A DNA stretch of 64,000 nucleotides from Candidatus Cryptobacteroides excrementipullorum (GCA_017695065.1 JADILZ010000079.1:30249-94248), one strand, 5' to 3'; positions 48,861 through 59,027 are shown, counted from the stretch's first letter. The notes: generated by a model not told the origin, from the sequence alone. Numbers and translations are program-made.

Positions 48861-51494
48861 ATGAGAAAACTTTTGGCCATATTGTTTGCCGTCTCGATGG
48901 CTGCGACGGGGATTTCGGCTCAGACTTCCATGCGTGTCGAGGTCCCGAACGTGGTGGCTGCAGACGAGCAGTTCAATGTCACTTTCATCATCGAGGGAGA
49001 AGACTCTCCGTCCGATTTCCGGTGGAACCAGGGTGACGATTTCCAGCTTGTATGGGGTCCTCAGCAGGGGCGCTCCTCAAGCCTGCAGATAATAAACGGG
49101 AAGAGGACCAAGTCGTCCCAGTTCACATATACGTATATACTTCTTCCCAAGAAGACCGGTACGTTCACCCTTCCGCAGGCGACAGCAAAAGTCAAAGGGA
49201 AGGATGTCACATCATCTCCCGTATCAATAGAGGTGGTCCCTGATGCATCGTCAGGGTCCGCGTCACGTCCTTCTTCTCAGGGCCAGTCTTCTGCAGACAA
49301 TGTCACGGGAATATCCGACGAGGATATTTTCCTGAGGCTTACGCTCAGCCGCACCGATGTGGTGGTCGGGGAGCCTGTCACCGCTACCCTTAAGCTCTAC
49401 CAGAGGGTCAATATAGCGGGGTTCGAGGATGCAAGGTTCCCGACATTCAACGGGTTCTGGAGCCAGGAGGTCGAGGCTCCTACAAACATAGAGTTCAGAC
49501 GGGAAAGCTATGACAACAGGATATACAATACCGCTGTCCTCCGCAAATATGTCCTCATCCCGCAGCAGACCGGTACGATAACCATTGATCCTGCCGAGCT
49601 GGTATGCCTTGTGAACATAAGGGTCTCTTCAGGGGGAGGTGCAAGCATATTCGACGGATTCTTCGACGACTACAGGACTATCCGCAAAAGGGTCACTTCA
49701 TCTTCATACAAAGTCAATGTATCACCTCTTCCGTCCGGAGCACCGGCTTCGTTCGGCGGCGGAGTCGGTGACTTCAGCATATCCGCCAGGATGAGCAAGG
49801 ACTCGCTCACCACTCATGAAGCCTCCTCTCTTGTCGTGACCATTTCCGGAAAGGGCAACGTATCTCTTCTCGAAGCCCCTAAGGTAGTCTTCCCTCCTGA
49901 TTTCGAGGTATATGACACCAAGGTATCGGAGAATACCTCCAAGGCTTCAGGCGGCACATCCGGGAGCAAGATATATGAATTCCCTTTCATACCGAGAAGT
50001 CACGGCGACTTTATTTTGGATCCCATAAAGTACTCATATTATGATATAAACGCCGGACGTTACGTCACTCTCTCCACAGACCCGATAAAGGTTTTCGTCA
50101 AGAAGGGTGCGGCTTCCGACCAGAATGCGGGAGGAACTGGGACCGTCTCCGTTCCTTCTGTGAGCAGACAGGGTGTCAAGAGCCTCGGGGAAGATATAAG
50201 GTATATCCGAACGAAGCTGCCGGCGCTTTCATCCAAGGGTGATTTCTTTGTAAGTTCCGCATCGTTCTGGATATTGTTCTCCCTGGTCATTGTATGCGGT
50301 GCCGTACTTTGGGCTGTACTGGCAGGTATGGCTGCCAGGCGGGCCGATGTTGTCGGCACAAAGACCAGACGGGCCACAAAAATGGCAATGAAGCGGCTCA
50401 AGGCTGCAGAAGGATATCTGGACCAGAATCTTTATTCCGCTTTCTATGAGGAGCTTCACAAGGCTGTGATGGGGTTCATATCGGACAAGCTGAACATCCC
50501 GGCTGCGGATTCTTCCAAGGAGAGGATATCCGAGATACTCATTGCTTCAGGAGTTGACAGCTCACTTGCCGACGCCCTTGTCGGGATAATCGACGCGTGC
50601 GAGTTTGCCAGATATTCTCCGGATGCCGGACATGAGGCGATGCAGAACCATTACAAGGAAGCCCTGGATGTAATATCCTCAATAGATTCAAGCATGAAAA
50701 GCAAAAAAAGACATGACGGTGCTGCCAGGACTGCAGCCATGGCGCTTGTGCTGATGCTAGCCATTCCTGCAGTATCCGTGGCTGCGGGTGACAGCTACGT
50801 CGATTCGCTCTGGACTACAGCCACGCAGGCTTATGCGGACGGCCGGTGGGATGATGCCCTGGAAACATACTCATCCATTGACAGGCTCGGCCTCGAGTCC
50901 CCGTTCCTCTATTGCAATATAGGCAGTGCATATTTCAAGGTCTCTGACTATCCCCATGCCATATTGTATTACGAAAGGGCACTTAAACTGGACCCGTCCT
51001 GCTCCGATGCCAGGTACAATCTCCAGGTGGTGTCAGGCCTTGTCCAGGACAAGATTGATCCTGTGCCGGAATTCCTCCTGAAGGAGTGGGCCAGGGCCTT
51101 GTGCTATACACTTGATTCGGATGCGTGGGCCTGGATTGCCCTTGCGATGCTTGCCGGGACACTGGCAATGGTGCTGCTTTTCTTACTGTCCGCTTCATCG
51201 GCGGCAAGGAAGACGGGGTTCTCGCTGGCGATAGTGTTCTTGCTTTTCACGGTGTCCTCGTTCTCCTTCTCGGTATGGCAGAAAAACGATTATATGAGGG
51301 CTGACAGCGCCATAGTCATGGTCCCTGTCACATCAGTGAAGAGCTCTCCTTCCGAGGACGTTTCCAAAGACTTGTTCATCCTCCATGAAGGCACGAAGGT
51401 CAGGATTCTCGATTCTGTGGGAGAATGGAGGAACATAGAGCTTGCCGACGGACGTCAGGGCTGGATCCATTCCGGCGACATGGAAGTTATCTGA
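48861..51494 (+). CDS. BatD-BatE fusion protein
   Basis: An 877-aa single frame. Residues 1-611 are BatD: signal peptide, Ig-like periplasmic domains (MRVEVPNVVAADEQFNVTFI), a membrane helix near 470 and a helical tail. From about 612 it continues with BatE: a hydrophobic segment that resembles the usual BatE signal peptide (AMALVLMLAIPAVSVAAG), TPR helices (ALETYSSIDRLGLESPFLYC, HAILYYERALKLDP), two membrane helices and a C-terminal SH3-like domain (KDLFILHEGTKVRILDSVGE). In most Bacteroidota these are two genes. No stop or restart is visible at the join. Topology stays sensible because the old signal peptide can act as a second membrane crossing. Confidence 0.88.
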   Translation: MRKLLAILFAVSMAATGISAQTSMRVEVPNVVAADEQFNVTFIIEGEDSPSDFRWNQGDDFQLVWGPQQGRSSSLQIINGKRTKSSQFTYTYILLPKKTGTFTLPQATAKVKGKDVTSSPVSIEVVPDASSGSASRPSSQGQSSADNVTGISDEDIFLRLTLSRTDVVVGEPVTATLKLYQRVNIAGFEDARFPTFNGFWSQEVEAPTNIEFRRESYDNRIYNTAVLRKYVLIPQQTGTITIDPAELVCLVNIRVSSGGGASIFDGFFDDYRTIRKRVTSSSYKVNVSPLPSGAPASFGGGVGDFSISARMSKDSLTTHEASSLVVTISGKGNVSLLEAPKVVFPPDFEVYDTKVSENTSKASGGTSGSKIYEFPFIPRSHGDFILDPIKYSYYDINAGRYVTLSTDPIKVFVKKGAASDQNAGGTGTVSVPSVSRQGVKSLGEDIRYIRTKLPALSSKGDFFVSSASFWILFSLVIVCGAVLWAVLAGMAARRADVVGTKTRRATKMAMKRLKAAEGYLDQNLYSAFYEELHKAVMGFISDKLNIPAADSSKERISEILIASGVDSSLADALVGIIDACEFARYSPDAGHEAMQNHYKEALDVISSIDSSMKSKKRHDGAARTAAMALVLMLAIPAVSVAAGDSYVDSLWTTATQAYADGRWDDALETYSSIDRLGLESPFLYCNIGSAYFKVSDYPHAILYYERALKLDPSCSDARYNLQVVSGLVQDKIDPVPEFLLKEWARALCYTLDSDAWAWIALAMLAGTLAMVLLFLLSASSAARKTGFSLAIVFLLFTVSSFSFSVWQKNDYMRADSAIVMVPVTSVKSSPSEDVSKDLFILHEGTKVRILDSVGEWRNIELADGRQGWIHSGDMEVI

Positions 51495-51505
51495 CAGCTC
51501 CGGAG

Positions 51506-52519
51506 TCACCGTATCCGGATGTTCCTGAGGATGTCGGATGCGTTCATCGATTCCATCCCGGTTTCTTCGGCAGCCGTGTCTCCGGCAAGGCCGTGGAACC
51601 ACACTCCCAGAACGGCGGCTTCTGCCGGGCTGTATCCTCTGGCGCGCAGCCCGGTGACAAGTCCGGTGAGTATGTCACCGCTTCCTCCTTTGGCCATTCC
51701 GGGGTTGCCTGTGGCGTTGAAGTACAGCATTCCGTCCGGCGGACAGACCATCGTCCCGGGGCCTTTGACCACGATGACGGAGCCGAGGGCTTCTGCCAGG
51801 GATCTTACCATGAGGGTCATATCCCTGCTGCTGTTCCACGGCCTTTCATCCGGCCCGGTGTCCCTGCGGATGCCTGCTATGCCGTAGGAGGCAGCCGATG
51901 ACAGCAGTCTTGAAAGTTCTCCGAGATGAGGCGTGAGGATAGATCCGGGCGGAATTGTCCCGAACATTTCCGGATGTGACGCAATGATGTTGAGGGCGTC
52001 GGCATCGAGGACCGCTCCCGGTGTCTCTCTTTCAGAATCAGCGCTGTCCCTGGCCTCTCTGCATGAGCCGCCCAGCCTGGACAGGAGTGCTTTCAGCGCC
52101 GAGATGCTGTCCTGGCTCTGTCCAAGTCCGCATCCTATGCCTGCGGCCCTGTATCTGAACAGGTTTCCTGGTACCCTGGAGAAAGATGTCCCCGGATCAC
52201 ATTCGACTATCGCTGACGGATGCGAAAGGTGGATGGAAAGCCTTTCGCTGTACGGCACGTGTACAGTGACAAGCCCGCAACCTGATTTCAATGCCCCTCC
52301 GGCGGCAAGTATCGCCGCTCCCATCATCCCTACTGACCCGGCTATGACCAGGGCGTGCCCGTATGTCCCTTTGTAGCTGTCCTCCTCACGCACTTTCAGA
52401 AGTCCTGAAATATACTCATGGTTGAGAATCATGTATTCCAGTCCTGCGGAACGCTCTTCCGCGTCTGTCACCGGGCATCTTGCGGCTTCCCGGCCTGAGT
52501 ATGTGTATTGTGTTCCCAT
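51506..52519 (-). CDS. nnrD: ADP-dependent NAD(P)H-hydrate dehydratase, without the epimerase domain
   Basis: About 337 aa. The enzyme repairs damaged NADH hydrates. The ribokinase-like fold is clear: YKGTYGHALVIAGSVGMMGAAILA, DADALNIIA, ILTPHLGELSRLL, VVKGPGTMV and the diagnostic GNPGMAKGGSGDILTG. Most bacterial proteins also carry an N-terminal NnrE epimerase domain (YjeF_N); here only about 30 unrelated residues precede the dehydratase. The start at 52519 avoids overlap with trmH; 52432 is another option. An epimerase could be encoded elsewhere. Confidence 0.9.
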   Translation of the reverse strand: MGTQYTYSGREAARCPVTDAEERSAGLEYMILNHEYISGLLKVREEDSYKGTYGHALVIAGSVGMMGAAILAAGGALKSGCGLVTVHVPYSERLSIHLSHPSAIVECDPGTSFSRVPGNLFRYRAAGIGCGLGQSQDSISALKALLSRLGGSCREARDSADSERETPGAVLDADALNIIASHPEMFGTIPPGSILTPHLGELSRLLSSAASYGIAGIRRDTGPDERPWNSSRDMTLMVRSLAEALGSVIVVKGPGTMVCPPDGMLYFNATGNPGMAKGGSGDILTGLVTGLRARGYSPAEAAVLGVWFHGLAGDTAAEETGMESMNASDILRNIRIR

Positions 52520-52543
52520 TTCTTGTAAGCATGTTGCGCAGCC

Positions 52544-52565
52544 CATGCAGCCACAGGGCTGCATG
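52544..52565 (-). terminator. Hairpin directly after the TrmH-family gene
   Basis: A perfect 9-bp stem CATGCAGCC/GGCTGCATG with a 4-nt loop abuts the trmH stop. No T-run follows on the minus strand, so termination is uncertain. Confidence 0.4.
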
Positions 52566-53108
52566 TCAGCGGATATTCCTGCGGTGGGCTGCCCACAGGA
52601 CAATGCCGATGGACACCGATACATTGAGCGAGTGCTTGGTGCCGTACTGTGGTATCTCGAGCGAGAAATCAGAGGCGTCCACCACTTCCTGGGCTACTCC
52701 TGATACCTCGTTGCCGAAAACGAATGCATACTTGGCGCCTTCTTCGGCAGAGAAACCCTCCAGTGAGACGGAATTCACGGTCTGCTCCACACTTACCACC
52801 GTATATCCCTCCTCTTTAAGTTTCGTGACTGCGGAGAGGGTGTCTTCAGAGTATTCCCATCCAACGCTGAATTCTGCCCCGAGAGCTGACTTGTGGATTT
52901 CAGCCGAAGGGGGAGTGGCGCATATCCCGCACAGGTATATCTTTTCCACGCGGAAGGAATCTGCCGAGCGGAAGGCCGAACCGATGTTGTGTGCGCTCCT
53001 TATGTTGTCAAGGACTACCACGATGCCTGATCCTGGCATTTCCCGGTATTGTTCGGGGGTTATCCTTCCGAGCTCTATGTTGAGAAGTTTCCTGTTTGTA
53101 GAATTCAT
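52566..53108 (-). CDS. TrmH/SpoU-family RNA 2'-O-methyltransferase
   Basis: A 180-aa SPOUT methyltransferase. Motif 1 is VLDNIRSAHNIGSAFRSAD, motif 2 is FGNEVSGV and motif 3 is IPQYGTKHSLNVSVSIG. These make the knotted SAM site. It is short for the family, with no N-terminal substrate-binding domain. The RNA target (tRNA or rRNA) is not known. It is divergent from glyA with overlapping promoters. Confidence 0.92.
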   Translation of the reverse strand: MNSTNRKLLNIELGRITPEQYREMPGSGIVVVLDNIRSAHNIGSAFRSADSFRVEKIYLCGICATPPSAEIHKSALGAEFSVGWEYSEDTLSAVTKLKEEGYTVVSVEQTVNSVSLEGFSAEEGAKYAFVFGNEVSGVAQEVVDASDFSLEIPQYGTKHSLNVSVSIGIVLWAAHRRNIR

Positions 53109-53136
53109 CCTTATATTTCAGAAAAAGTTATCAACA

Positions 53137-53171
53137 CAAAGGTAGTAAAAATAAAAAATTGACTACTTTTG
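53137..53171. promoter_or_regulatory. Divergent, mirror-image -7 elements for trmH-family gene and glyA
   Basis: On the minus strand TACCTTTG (53144 to 53137) and on the plus strand TACTTTTG (53164-53171) both fit TAnnTTTG. The two form an inverted repeat (CAAAGGTAGT and ACTACTTTTG, 9 of 10 matching) around an AT-rich centre. Neither has a clear TTTG at 19 bases. Confidence 0.6.
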
Positions 53172-53238
53172 TCTCCGTGTTTGTAGTCATGCTGATAAAG
53201 GACGCTGATTTTGGCGGCATGACATTAAAACTGACTGT

Positions 53239-54567
53239 ATGAAACATGATCTCCAGATTTTCAATTTGATCAAGAAAGAGGAAGAAAGACAGACAACAGG
53301 GATTGAGCTCATCGCATCCGAGAACTATGTAAGTGACCAGGTGCTTTCCGCTCTGGGGTCTGTATGTACCAACAAGTATGCTGAAGGATATCCCGGGGCG
53401 AGATACTATGGAGGGTGCGAGGTCGTTGACCAGATAGAGCGCCTTGCCATAGAAAGGCTGTGCCAGCTGTTCGAGGCGGAGTATGCCAATGTGCAGCCCC
53501 ATTCCGGGGCCCAGGCCAACATGGCGGTGATGATGGCATGCCTCAGGCCGGGGGACACCTTCATGGGACTTGACCTTGCCCAGGGCGGGCATCTCACGCA
53601 CGGCTCCCCTGTGAACATGTCCGGGATACTATACCATGCTGTCCCTTACGGTCTGAACGAGCTGACCGGGATGGTGGATTATGACAGGATGGAGGAAATC
53701 GCGACTGAGTGCAGGCCGAAGCTTATCATAGGCGGGGCCTCTGCGTATTCCAGGGAATGGAACTGGGCGAGGATGAGAGAGATAGCAGACAAGGTCGGGG
53801 CTCTTCTCATGGTGGATATGGCCCATACTGCCGGTCTGATAGCGGCAGGGCTTCTCAGCAATCCTGTCAAGTATGCACACATCGTCACATCCACCACACA
53901 CAAGACTCTCCGCGGCCCGAGGGGAGGTGTCATCCTTATAGGCAAGGATTTCGACAATCCGTGGGGACTTGTGACCCCTAAGGGAGCCGTGAAGAAAATG
54001 TCCCAGATCATCAATTCCAGTGTCTTCCCCGGAGAGCAGGGCGGACCGCTCGAGCACTGTATCGCAGCCAAGGCTGTGTCGTTCTACGAAGCTCTCCAGC
54101 CTGAGTTCAAGGAGTATCAGAAACAGGTGGTGGCCAATGCTTCGGCCATGGCAGAGTCATTCTCGGAGAGAGGATACAAGGTCGTTTCAGGCGGAACTGA
54201 CAACCATCTCATGCTCATTGACCTTCGTACAAAGTTCCCTGACCTGACAGGAAAGGTGGCTGAAAAGGAGCTTGTACGGGCTGACATAACAGTGAACAAG
54301 AATATGGTGCCGTTCGATTCCAGGTCTCCTTTCCAGACTTCCGGAATCAGGGTCGGTACCCCGGCGATAACTTCCCGCGGACTTGTGGAAAAAGACATGG
54401 ACTTTATCGTTGATCTTATAGATACTGTCCTTTCAAGTGCAGCCGCCCATCTTGACCTTGTCACAGGAAAGTCGGAGGAAGGCAGGGAAGAATATGAGGA
54501 TGTACTGGATACGGTAAAGAAGAAAGTCCGTATGAAAATGAGCGGCATGCCGCTGAACCGCTGGTAG
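53239..54567 (+). CDS. glyA: Serine hydroxymethyltransferase
   Basis: A 442-aa PLP enzyme that converts serine and tetrahydrofolate to glycine and 5,10-methylene-THF. The PLP lysine is K222 in [37 protein letters not shown] and [14 protein letters not shown] are classic motifs. It is slightly longer than the common 415-425 aa. A hairpin and then a bidirectional terminator follow. Confidence 0.97.
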   Translation: MKHDLQIFNLIKKEEERQTTGIELIASENYVSDQVLSALGSVCTNKYAEGYPGARYYGGCEVVDQIERLAIERLCQLFEAEYANVQPHSGAQANMAVMMACLRPGDTFMGLDLAQGGHLTHGSPVNMSGILYHAVPYGLNELTGMVDYDRMEEIATECRPKLIIGGASAYSREWNWARMREIADKVGALLMVDMAHTAGLIAAGLLSNPVKYAHIVTSTTHKTLRGPRGGVILIGKDFDNPWGLVTPKGAVKKMSQIINSSVFPGEQGGPLEHCIAAKAVSFYEALQPEFKEYQKQVVANASAMAESFSERGYKVVSGGTDNHLMLIDLRTKFPDLTGKVAEKELVRADITVNKNMVPFDSRSPFQTSGIRVGTPAITSRGLVEKDMDFIVDLIDTVLSSAAAHLDLVTGKSEEGREEYEDVLDTVKKKVRMKMSGMPLNRW

Positions 54568-54572
54568 AGATA

Positions 54573-54595
54573 CCGGCGGGCTTTCTGCCCGTCGG
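54573..54595 (+). terminator. Hairpin after glyA
   Basis: CCGGCGGGC/GCCCGTCGG forms a 9-bp stem with one G-T pair and a 5-nt loop, 5 nt after the glyA stop. No T-run follows. Confidence 0.35.
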
Positions 54596-54658
54596 ACATC
54601 GTGGTGAGACGGCTGACGGGGGCATTTGTTCTAGTGTCACGCCGACCATGTCTCCAGA

Positions 54659-54702
54659 CAAAGAAAAAGGGATTCGCCGATCTGGCAAATCCCTTTTCTT
54701 TG
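54659..54702. terminator. Bidirectional terminator between glyA and ppdK
   Basis: Arms at 54659-54674 and 54688-54702 pair over 15 bp with one bulged A (AAGGGATT/AATCCCTT core). Each arm ends in a T-rich stretch in its own direction (CTTTTCTTTG), so it can stop transcription of both converging genes. Confidence 0.85.
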
Positions 54703-54747
54703 TTGATCTGCAGGGCTTTATGCCACTGCAGGCTTCATGCTGTGAGA

Positions 54748-57477
54748 CTACTTTGCTGTCTCTTCCTTGATGGCAGCCTGTGCCGCGGCAAGACGTGCGA
54801 TAGGTACCCTGAAAGGTGAGCAGGAGACGTAGTTCAGCCCTATCTGGTAGCAGAATTCCACGGAAGCAGGATCACCGCCATGCTCGCCGCAGATGCCGAC
54901 CTTCAGGTCCGGACGTGTGCTGCGTCCGCCTTTGACACCGATTTCAATAAGCTTCCCGACAGCTTTCTTGTCTATGGTCTGGAACGGGTCCGCATCCAGA
55001 ATCTTGTTCCCGAGGTAGTCGCCCATGAAAGTGCCGACGTCATCACGTGAGAACCCGAATGTCATCTGTGTCAGGTCATTGGTACCGAACGAGAAGAATT
55101 CAGCAGTACGGGCCATCCTGTCAGCGATGAGTGCTGCACGCGGGATTTCTATCATTGTACCGTACTTGTAGTCGATAGGCCTTCTGATGGTGGCTCCTTC
55201 CACCTCTGCCTTTACCCTGTCGCAGATGGCTTTCTGGAAGTTGAGCTCCCTGTCGGAGATAGTCACCGGTATCATTATTTCAGGCATAGGGTGCAACCCT
55301 TCCTCGATGAGTTCCGCAGCTGCAGTGAAGATGGCCCTGAACTGGGTCTCTGAAATCATAGGATAGGTGATGTGCAGCCTGACTCCCCTGTGTCCCATCA
55401 TAGGGTTCACCTCATGGAGAGACTCGCCCCTCTTTTCTATGTCCAGTTCGGATATGCCGAGTTCCTTGGCAAGTTCCTCCCTCTTTTCCGTGGTCTGAGG
55501 CACGAACTCGTGGAGAGGCGGGTCAAGAAGACGGAAAGTCACAGGCTTGCCGTCCATCACTCTCATTGTGCTCTTTACGGAAGCCTTGATGAAAGGCTCG
55601 AGTTCCGCCAGGGCGCTTCTTCTTTCCTCGTCAGTCTTTGAAAGGATCATCTTGCGGAGCTTTGCAAGCGGAGTCTCTGAGTTTTTCCCGTAGAACATGT
55701 GTTCTATACGGAACAGTCCGATACCTTCGGCTCCGAAGCTGAGGGCCCTTTCGGCATCCTCAGGGGTGTCGGCATTGGTCCTCACACCCAGTTTGCGGAA
55801 TTTGTCCACCATGTTCATGAACTCGATGAAACGAGGGTTCTCGGTGGCGTCCATTGTATCTACAGGCGACCCGTAAACGAGTCCCTTTGTGCCGTTGAGG
55901 CTTATCACATCCCCTTCATGGAATTCGGCTGACTTGAATTTCAGGACCTTGGCTTCCAGGTCAATGTGCATGGTGTCGCATCCTACGATACAGCATTTGC
56001 CCCATCCTCTCGCCACGAGTGCGGCATGCGATGTCATTCCTCCTCTTGCGGTGAGGATGCCGGATGCTGCCCTCATTCCTTCCACATCTTCAGGTGATGT
56101 CTCCTCTCTGACAAGAATGGCTTTTTCACCTCTGGCGTTGAGCTCCATGGCATCCTCTGACGTGAAGACGATCTTTCCTACGGCTCCTCCCGGACTTGCA
56201 GGCAGTCCTGTGGCCACTGCTTTCGCCTTCTTTTCGGATGCAGGGTCGAGGATAGGGTGGAGGATTTCATCGAGCTGGGCAGGTGATATCCTCATGACTG
56301 CTGTCTTTTCGTCAATCATGCCCTCATGTACCATGTCCATGGCCATGTTCAGGGCAGCGAGTCCTGTCCTCTTGCCGATGCGGCACTGGAGCATCCAGAG
56401 CTTGCCGTCCTGGATTGTGAACTCTATGTCCTGCATGTCCTTGAAATGGTCCTCGAGACGTACACGGATGGCGTCAAGCTCCTTATATACTTCAGGCATA
56501 GCCTTTTCGAGGGATTCCAGGTGAGCGTTGTGAGGGTTCTTCGTGGCCTCGTTCAGAGGGTTCGGAGTACGTATGCCGGCAACGACATCCTCGCCCTGCG
56601 CGTTGATAAGCCATTCTCCGTAGAACCTGTTGTCGCCGTTGGCCGGGTTGCGGGAGAACGCCACGCCGGTGGCGGATGTGTTGCCCATGTTCCCGAATAC
56701 CATAGACTGTACGTTCACTGCTGTACCCCAGTCATCAGGGATGCCTTCGATTTTCCTGTATGCGATGGCTCTCTTGCCGTTCCATGATTTGAACACGCCG
56801 CCGATGCTGCCCCAGAGCTGGGCTTCGGCAGAGTCAGGGAAATCCACCCCGAGGACTTCTTTCACCTTGGCCTTGAACGCGTCGCACAGCCCCTTGAGCT
56901 CGTCTGCGGTGATGTCGGTATCTGAGGCATAGCCTTTTTCCTTCTTCAGCTTTTCCATCATCCTGTCAAGCTGCTGGCGGATTCCCTGTCCGTCGGCCGG
57001 CTCTATGCCTTCCGCTTTTTCCATGACCACATCGGAGTACATCATGATGAGACGGCGGTATGCGTCATATACGAAACGCGGGTTGCCGGTCTTCTTGATC
57101 ATCCCCGGGATGGTCTCAGAGCACAGCCCGATGTTGAGGATGGTGTCCATCATTCCAGGCATCGAGCTGCGTGCTCCGGAACGGCAGCTGACCAGAAGCG
57201 GGTCGTTCTTGTCACCGAACTTCTTGCCCATTATGGCCTCTGTGGCTTTCAGGGCTTCAGCCACTTCTTCCTTGAGTGCGTCGGTGTATCCGCCGCAAAG
57301 CTCGTAGTATTCGGCGCAACATTCTGTCGTGATGGTGAACCCGGCAGGTACAGGGATGCCCAGACGGCACATCTCGGCCAGGTTGGCCCCTTTACCGCCC
57401 AGAAGGTTTCTCATGGTTCCGTCGCCTTCGGCGTTCTTGCCTCCGAAACGATAGACTCTTTTTTTCTTGGTGTCCAT
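54748..57477 (-). CDS. ppdK: Pyruvate, phosphate dikinase
   Basis: A 909-aa enzyme interconverting pyruvate, ATP and Pi with PEP, AMP and PPi. The ATP-grasp N-terminus has YRFGGKNAEGD and LLGGKGANLAEM. The phosphohistidine domain has H484 in GGMTSHAALVARGWGKCCIVG. The PEP-binding barrel has GADGIG-like and CGEHGGDP near the end. The length is normal. It is common in anaerobic Bacteroidales for PEP-centred glycolysis. Confidence 0.97.
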   Translation of the reverse strand: MDTKKKRVYRFGGKNAEGDGTMRNLLGGKGANLAEMCRLGIPVPAGFTITTECCAEYYELCGGYTDALKEEVAEALKATEAIMGKKFGDKNDPLLVSCRSGARSSMPGMMDTILNIGLCSETIPGMIKKTGNPRFVYDAYRRLIMMYSDVVMEKAEGIEPADGQGIRQQLDRMMEKLKKEKGYASDTDITADELKGLCDAFKAKVKEVLGVDFPDSAEAQLWGSIGGVFKSWNGKRAIAYRKIEGIPDDWGTAVNVQSMVFGNMGNTSATGVAFSRNPANGDNRFYGEWLINAQGEDVVAGIRTPNPLNEATKNPHNAHLESLEKAMPEVYKELDAIRVRLEDHFKDMQDIEFTIQDGKLWMLQCRIGKRTGLAALNMAMDMVHEGMIDEKTAVMRISPAQLDEILHPILDPASEKKAKAVATGLPASPGGAVGKIVFTSEDAMELNARGEKAILVREETSPEDVEGMRAASGILTARGGMTSHAALVARGWGKCCIVGCDTMHIDLEAKVLKFKSAEFHEGDVISLNGTKGLVYGSPVDTMDATENPRFIEFMNMVDKFRKLGVRTNADTPEDAERALSFGAEGIGLFRIEHMFYGKNSETPLAKLRKMILSKTDEERRSALAELEPFIKASVKSTMRVMDGKPVTFRLLDPPLHEFVPQTTEKREELAKELGISELDIEKRGESLHEVNPMMGHRGVRLHITYPMISETQFRAIFTAAAELIEEGLHPMPEIMIPVTISDRELNFQKAICDRVKAEVEGATIRRPIDYKYGTMIEIPRAALIADRMARTAEFFSFGTNDLTQMTFGFSRDDVGTFMGDYLGNKILDADPFQTIDKKAVGKLIEIGVKGGRSTRPDLKVGICGEHGGDPASVEFCYQIGLNYVSCSPFRVPIARLAAAQAAIKEETAK

Positions 57478-57598
57478 AAATTATGTTGTTGATTTGTTGA
57501 TGAAGATTTCAGTTATGAGATTCCGGTTTTAAAATTTTAAACAGCTTCTAAGCAAACATGCGAATTTACTAAAAAATTTTCATTGTATATTGCGACTG

Positions 57599-58981
57599 TC
57601 ATAACAATCTGCTTGCAATATCGGACAATTCGCTTCTTTCGCCTTTTTTCAGGTTTATATGCTCGAACAGCTGCTGTCCGGACATTTTCTCTCCGAGATG
57701 GGTAAGCCCGTTGGAATACATGTCCAGATAAGGCTGGTCAATCTGGAAAATGTCCCCGGTGAACACCATCTTTGTCCCTTCTCCCGCACGGGTGATGATG
57801 GTCTTGACTTCATGAGGGGTGAGGTTCTGCGCTTCGTCTATGATGAAATACACTTTGCCCAGGCTCCGGCCTCGGATATAGGCGAGAGGCGATATGAGGA
57901 GTTTCTCGTCCTTCAGCATCGCATCTATACGTGCCGCCTGTTTGCTGCCCTGCCTGAAGCAGCCCCGGATGACACTGAGGTTGTCCATGAGCGGCTGGAC
58001 AAACGGGCCCATCTTGCTCTTCTGGTCTCCCGGAAGGAAGCCTATCTCCTGGTTGCCGAGAATGACGGTAGGCCTGGAGAGGATGATCTGGTCATAGTCG
58101 TGTTCAGTCTCCAGGGCGGCCGCAAGGGCCAGCAGCGTCTTTCCCGTACCGGCCCCTCCTGTAAGGGACACCAGCTTTATGTCCGGGTTGAGGCATGCGT
58201 CCAGGGCGAATCTCTGTTCGTCGTTCCTCGGGGAGATCCCGTAGGCATGCCTGTCCTTCACGAGTACAATCCTGCGTGAGGCGGCATTGTATCTGGCGCA
58301 GGTGCAGTAGGAGTTATCCCCCTTCTCCCACCTGAACTTGTACAGCTGGTTGGCTTTCGGCTCCTCTTTGCACACATCCCTGTAGTCGAGCCCTTCTTGT
58401 CCGTAGGCGAGGCTCTGCACTTTGGCCTGAGGCAGGTCCGATATGACTGTTACCTCGTTCTGGGTATATTCCACACGGGACTCCTCGATCCTGTCGGTCA
58501 GGTAGTCCTGGGCTTCCATGCCGACGGCCTTCGCCTTCATCCTCAGGTTTATATCCTTGGTGACCAGGGCCACGAACCGGCCTGGATTCGAAGCCTTTAC
58601 CCACATCGCTGTGGCGAGGATACGGTGGTCCTGGGTGTCGTCCTGGAAACAGTTCCTGAGTTCCTCAGGGAACGGGTGGTAGAGTTCCACCTTCAGGTTC
58701 CCCAGATGCTTGCCGATGGGGATTCCCTCCTTGCCGAACATGCGCCGGTCGGACAGCTTGTCGATTTCGCGCATGAACCCCCTGGCGTTGAAACTCAGGG
58801 CATCGCTCCCTTTCTTGAACTTGTCCAGTTCCTCGAGGACGGCGACAGGTATGACGATGTCGTTTTCCTGGAAGTGCCTGATCGCCTTGTAGTCGTGCAA
58901 TATTATATTGGTATCCAGCACGAATATCTTGGGCAGTTTCCCTTTCTGCCCTTTTTCTGGAACATTGGCGTATTGTGTCAT
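57599..58981 (-). CDS. PhoH-like protein with N-terminal PIN domain
   Basis: A 460-aa protein. An N-terminal PIN nuclease-like domain (IFVLDTNIILHDYKAI, VAVLEELDKFKKG, DHRILATA) is joined to a C-terminal PhoH ATPase domain with Walker A LTGGAGTGKT, LSRPTVILGNQEIGFLPGD, and Walker B VYFIIDEAQN. PIN-PhoH (PhoH2-type) proteins are thought to be RNA-directed nucleases/helicases. Both domains look complete. Confidence 0.92.
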   Translation of the reverse strand: MTQYANVPEKGQKGKLPKIFVLDTNIILHDYKAIRHFQENDIVIPVAVLEELDKFKKGSDALSFNARGFMREIDKLSDRRMFGKEGIPIGKHLGNLKVELYHPFPEELRNCFQDDTQDHRILATAMWVKASNPGRFVALVTKDINLRMKAKAVGMEAQDYLTDRIEESRVEYTQNEVTVISDLPQAKVQSLAYGQEGLDYRDVCKEEPKANQLYKFRWEKGDNSYCTCARYNAASRRIVLVKDRHAYGISPRNDEQRFALDACLNPDIKLVSLTGGAGTGKTLLALAAALETEHDYDQIILSRPTVILGNQEIGFLPGDQKSKMGPFVQPLMDNLSVIRGCFRQGSKQAARIDAMLKDEKLLISPLAYIRGRSLGKVYFIIDEAQNLTPHEVKTIITRAGEGTKMVFTGDIFQIDQPYLDMYSNGLTHLGEKMSGQQLFEHINLKKGERSELSDIASRLL

Positions 58982-59027
58982 GATTATATGGTTTTAAGTG
59001 ATAGTCCCTGTACGGATGGACCCGGCA

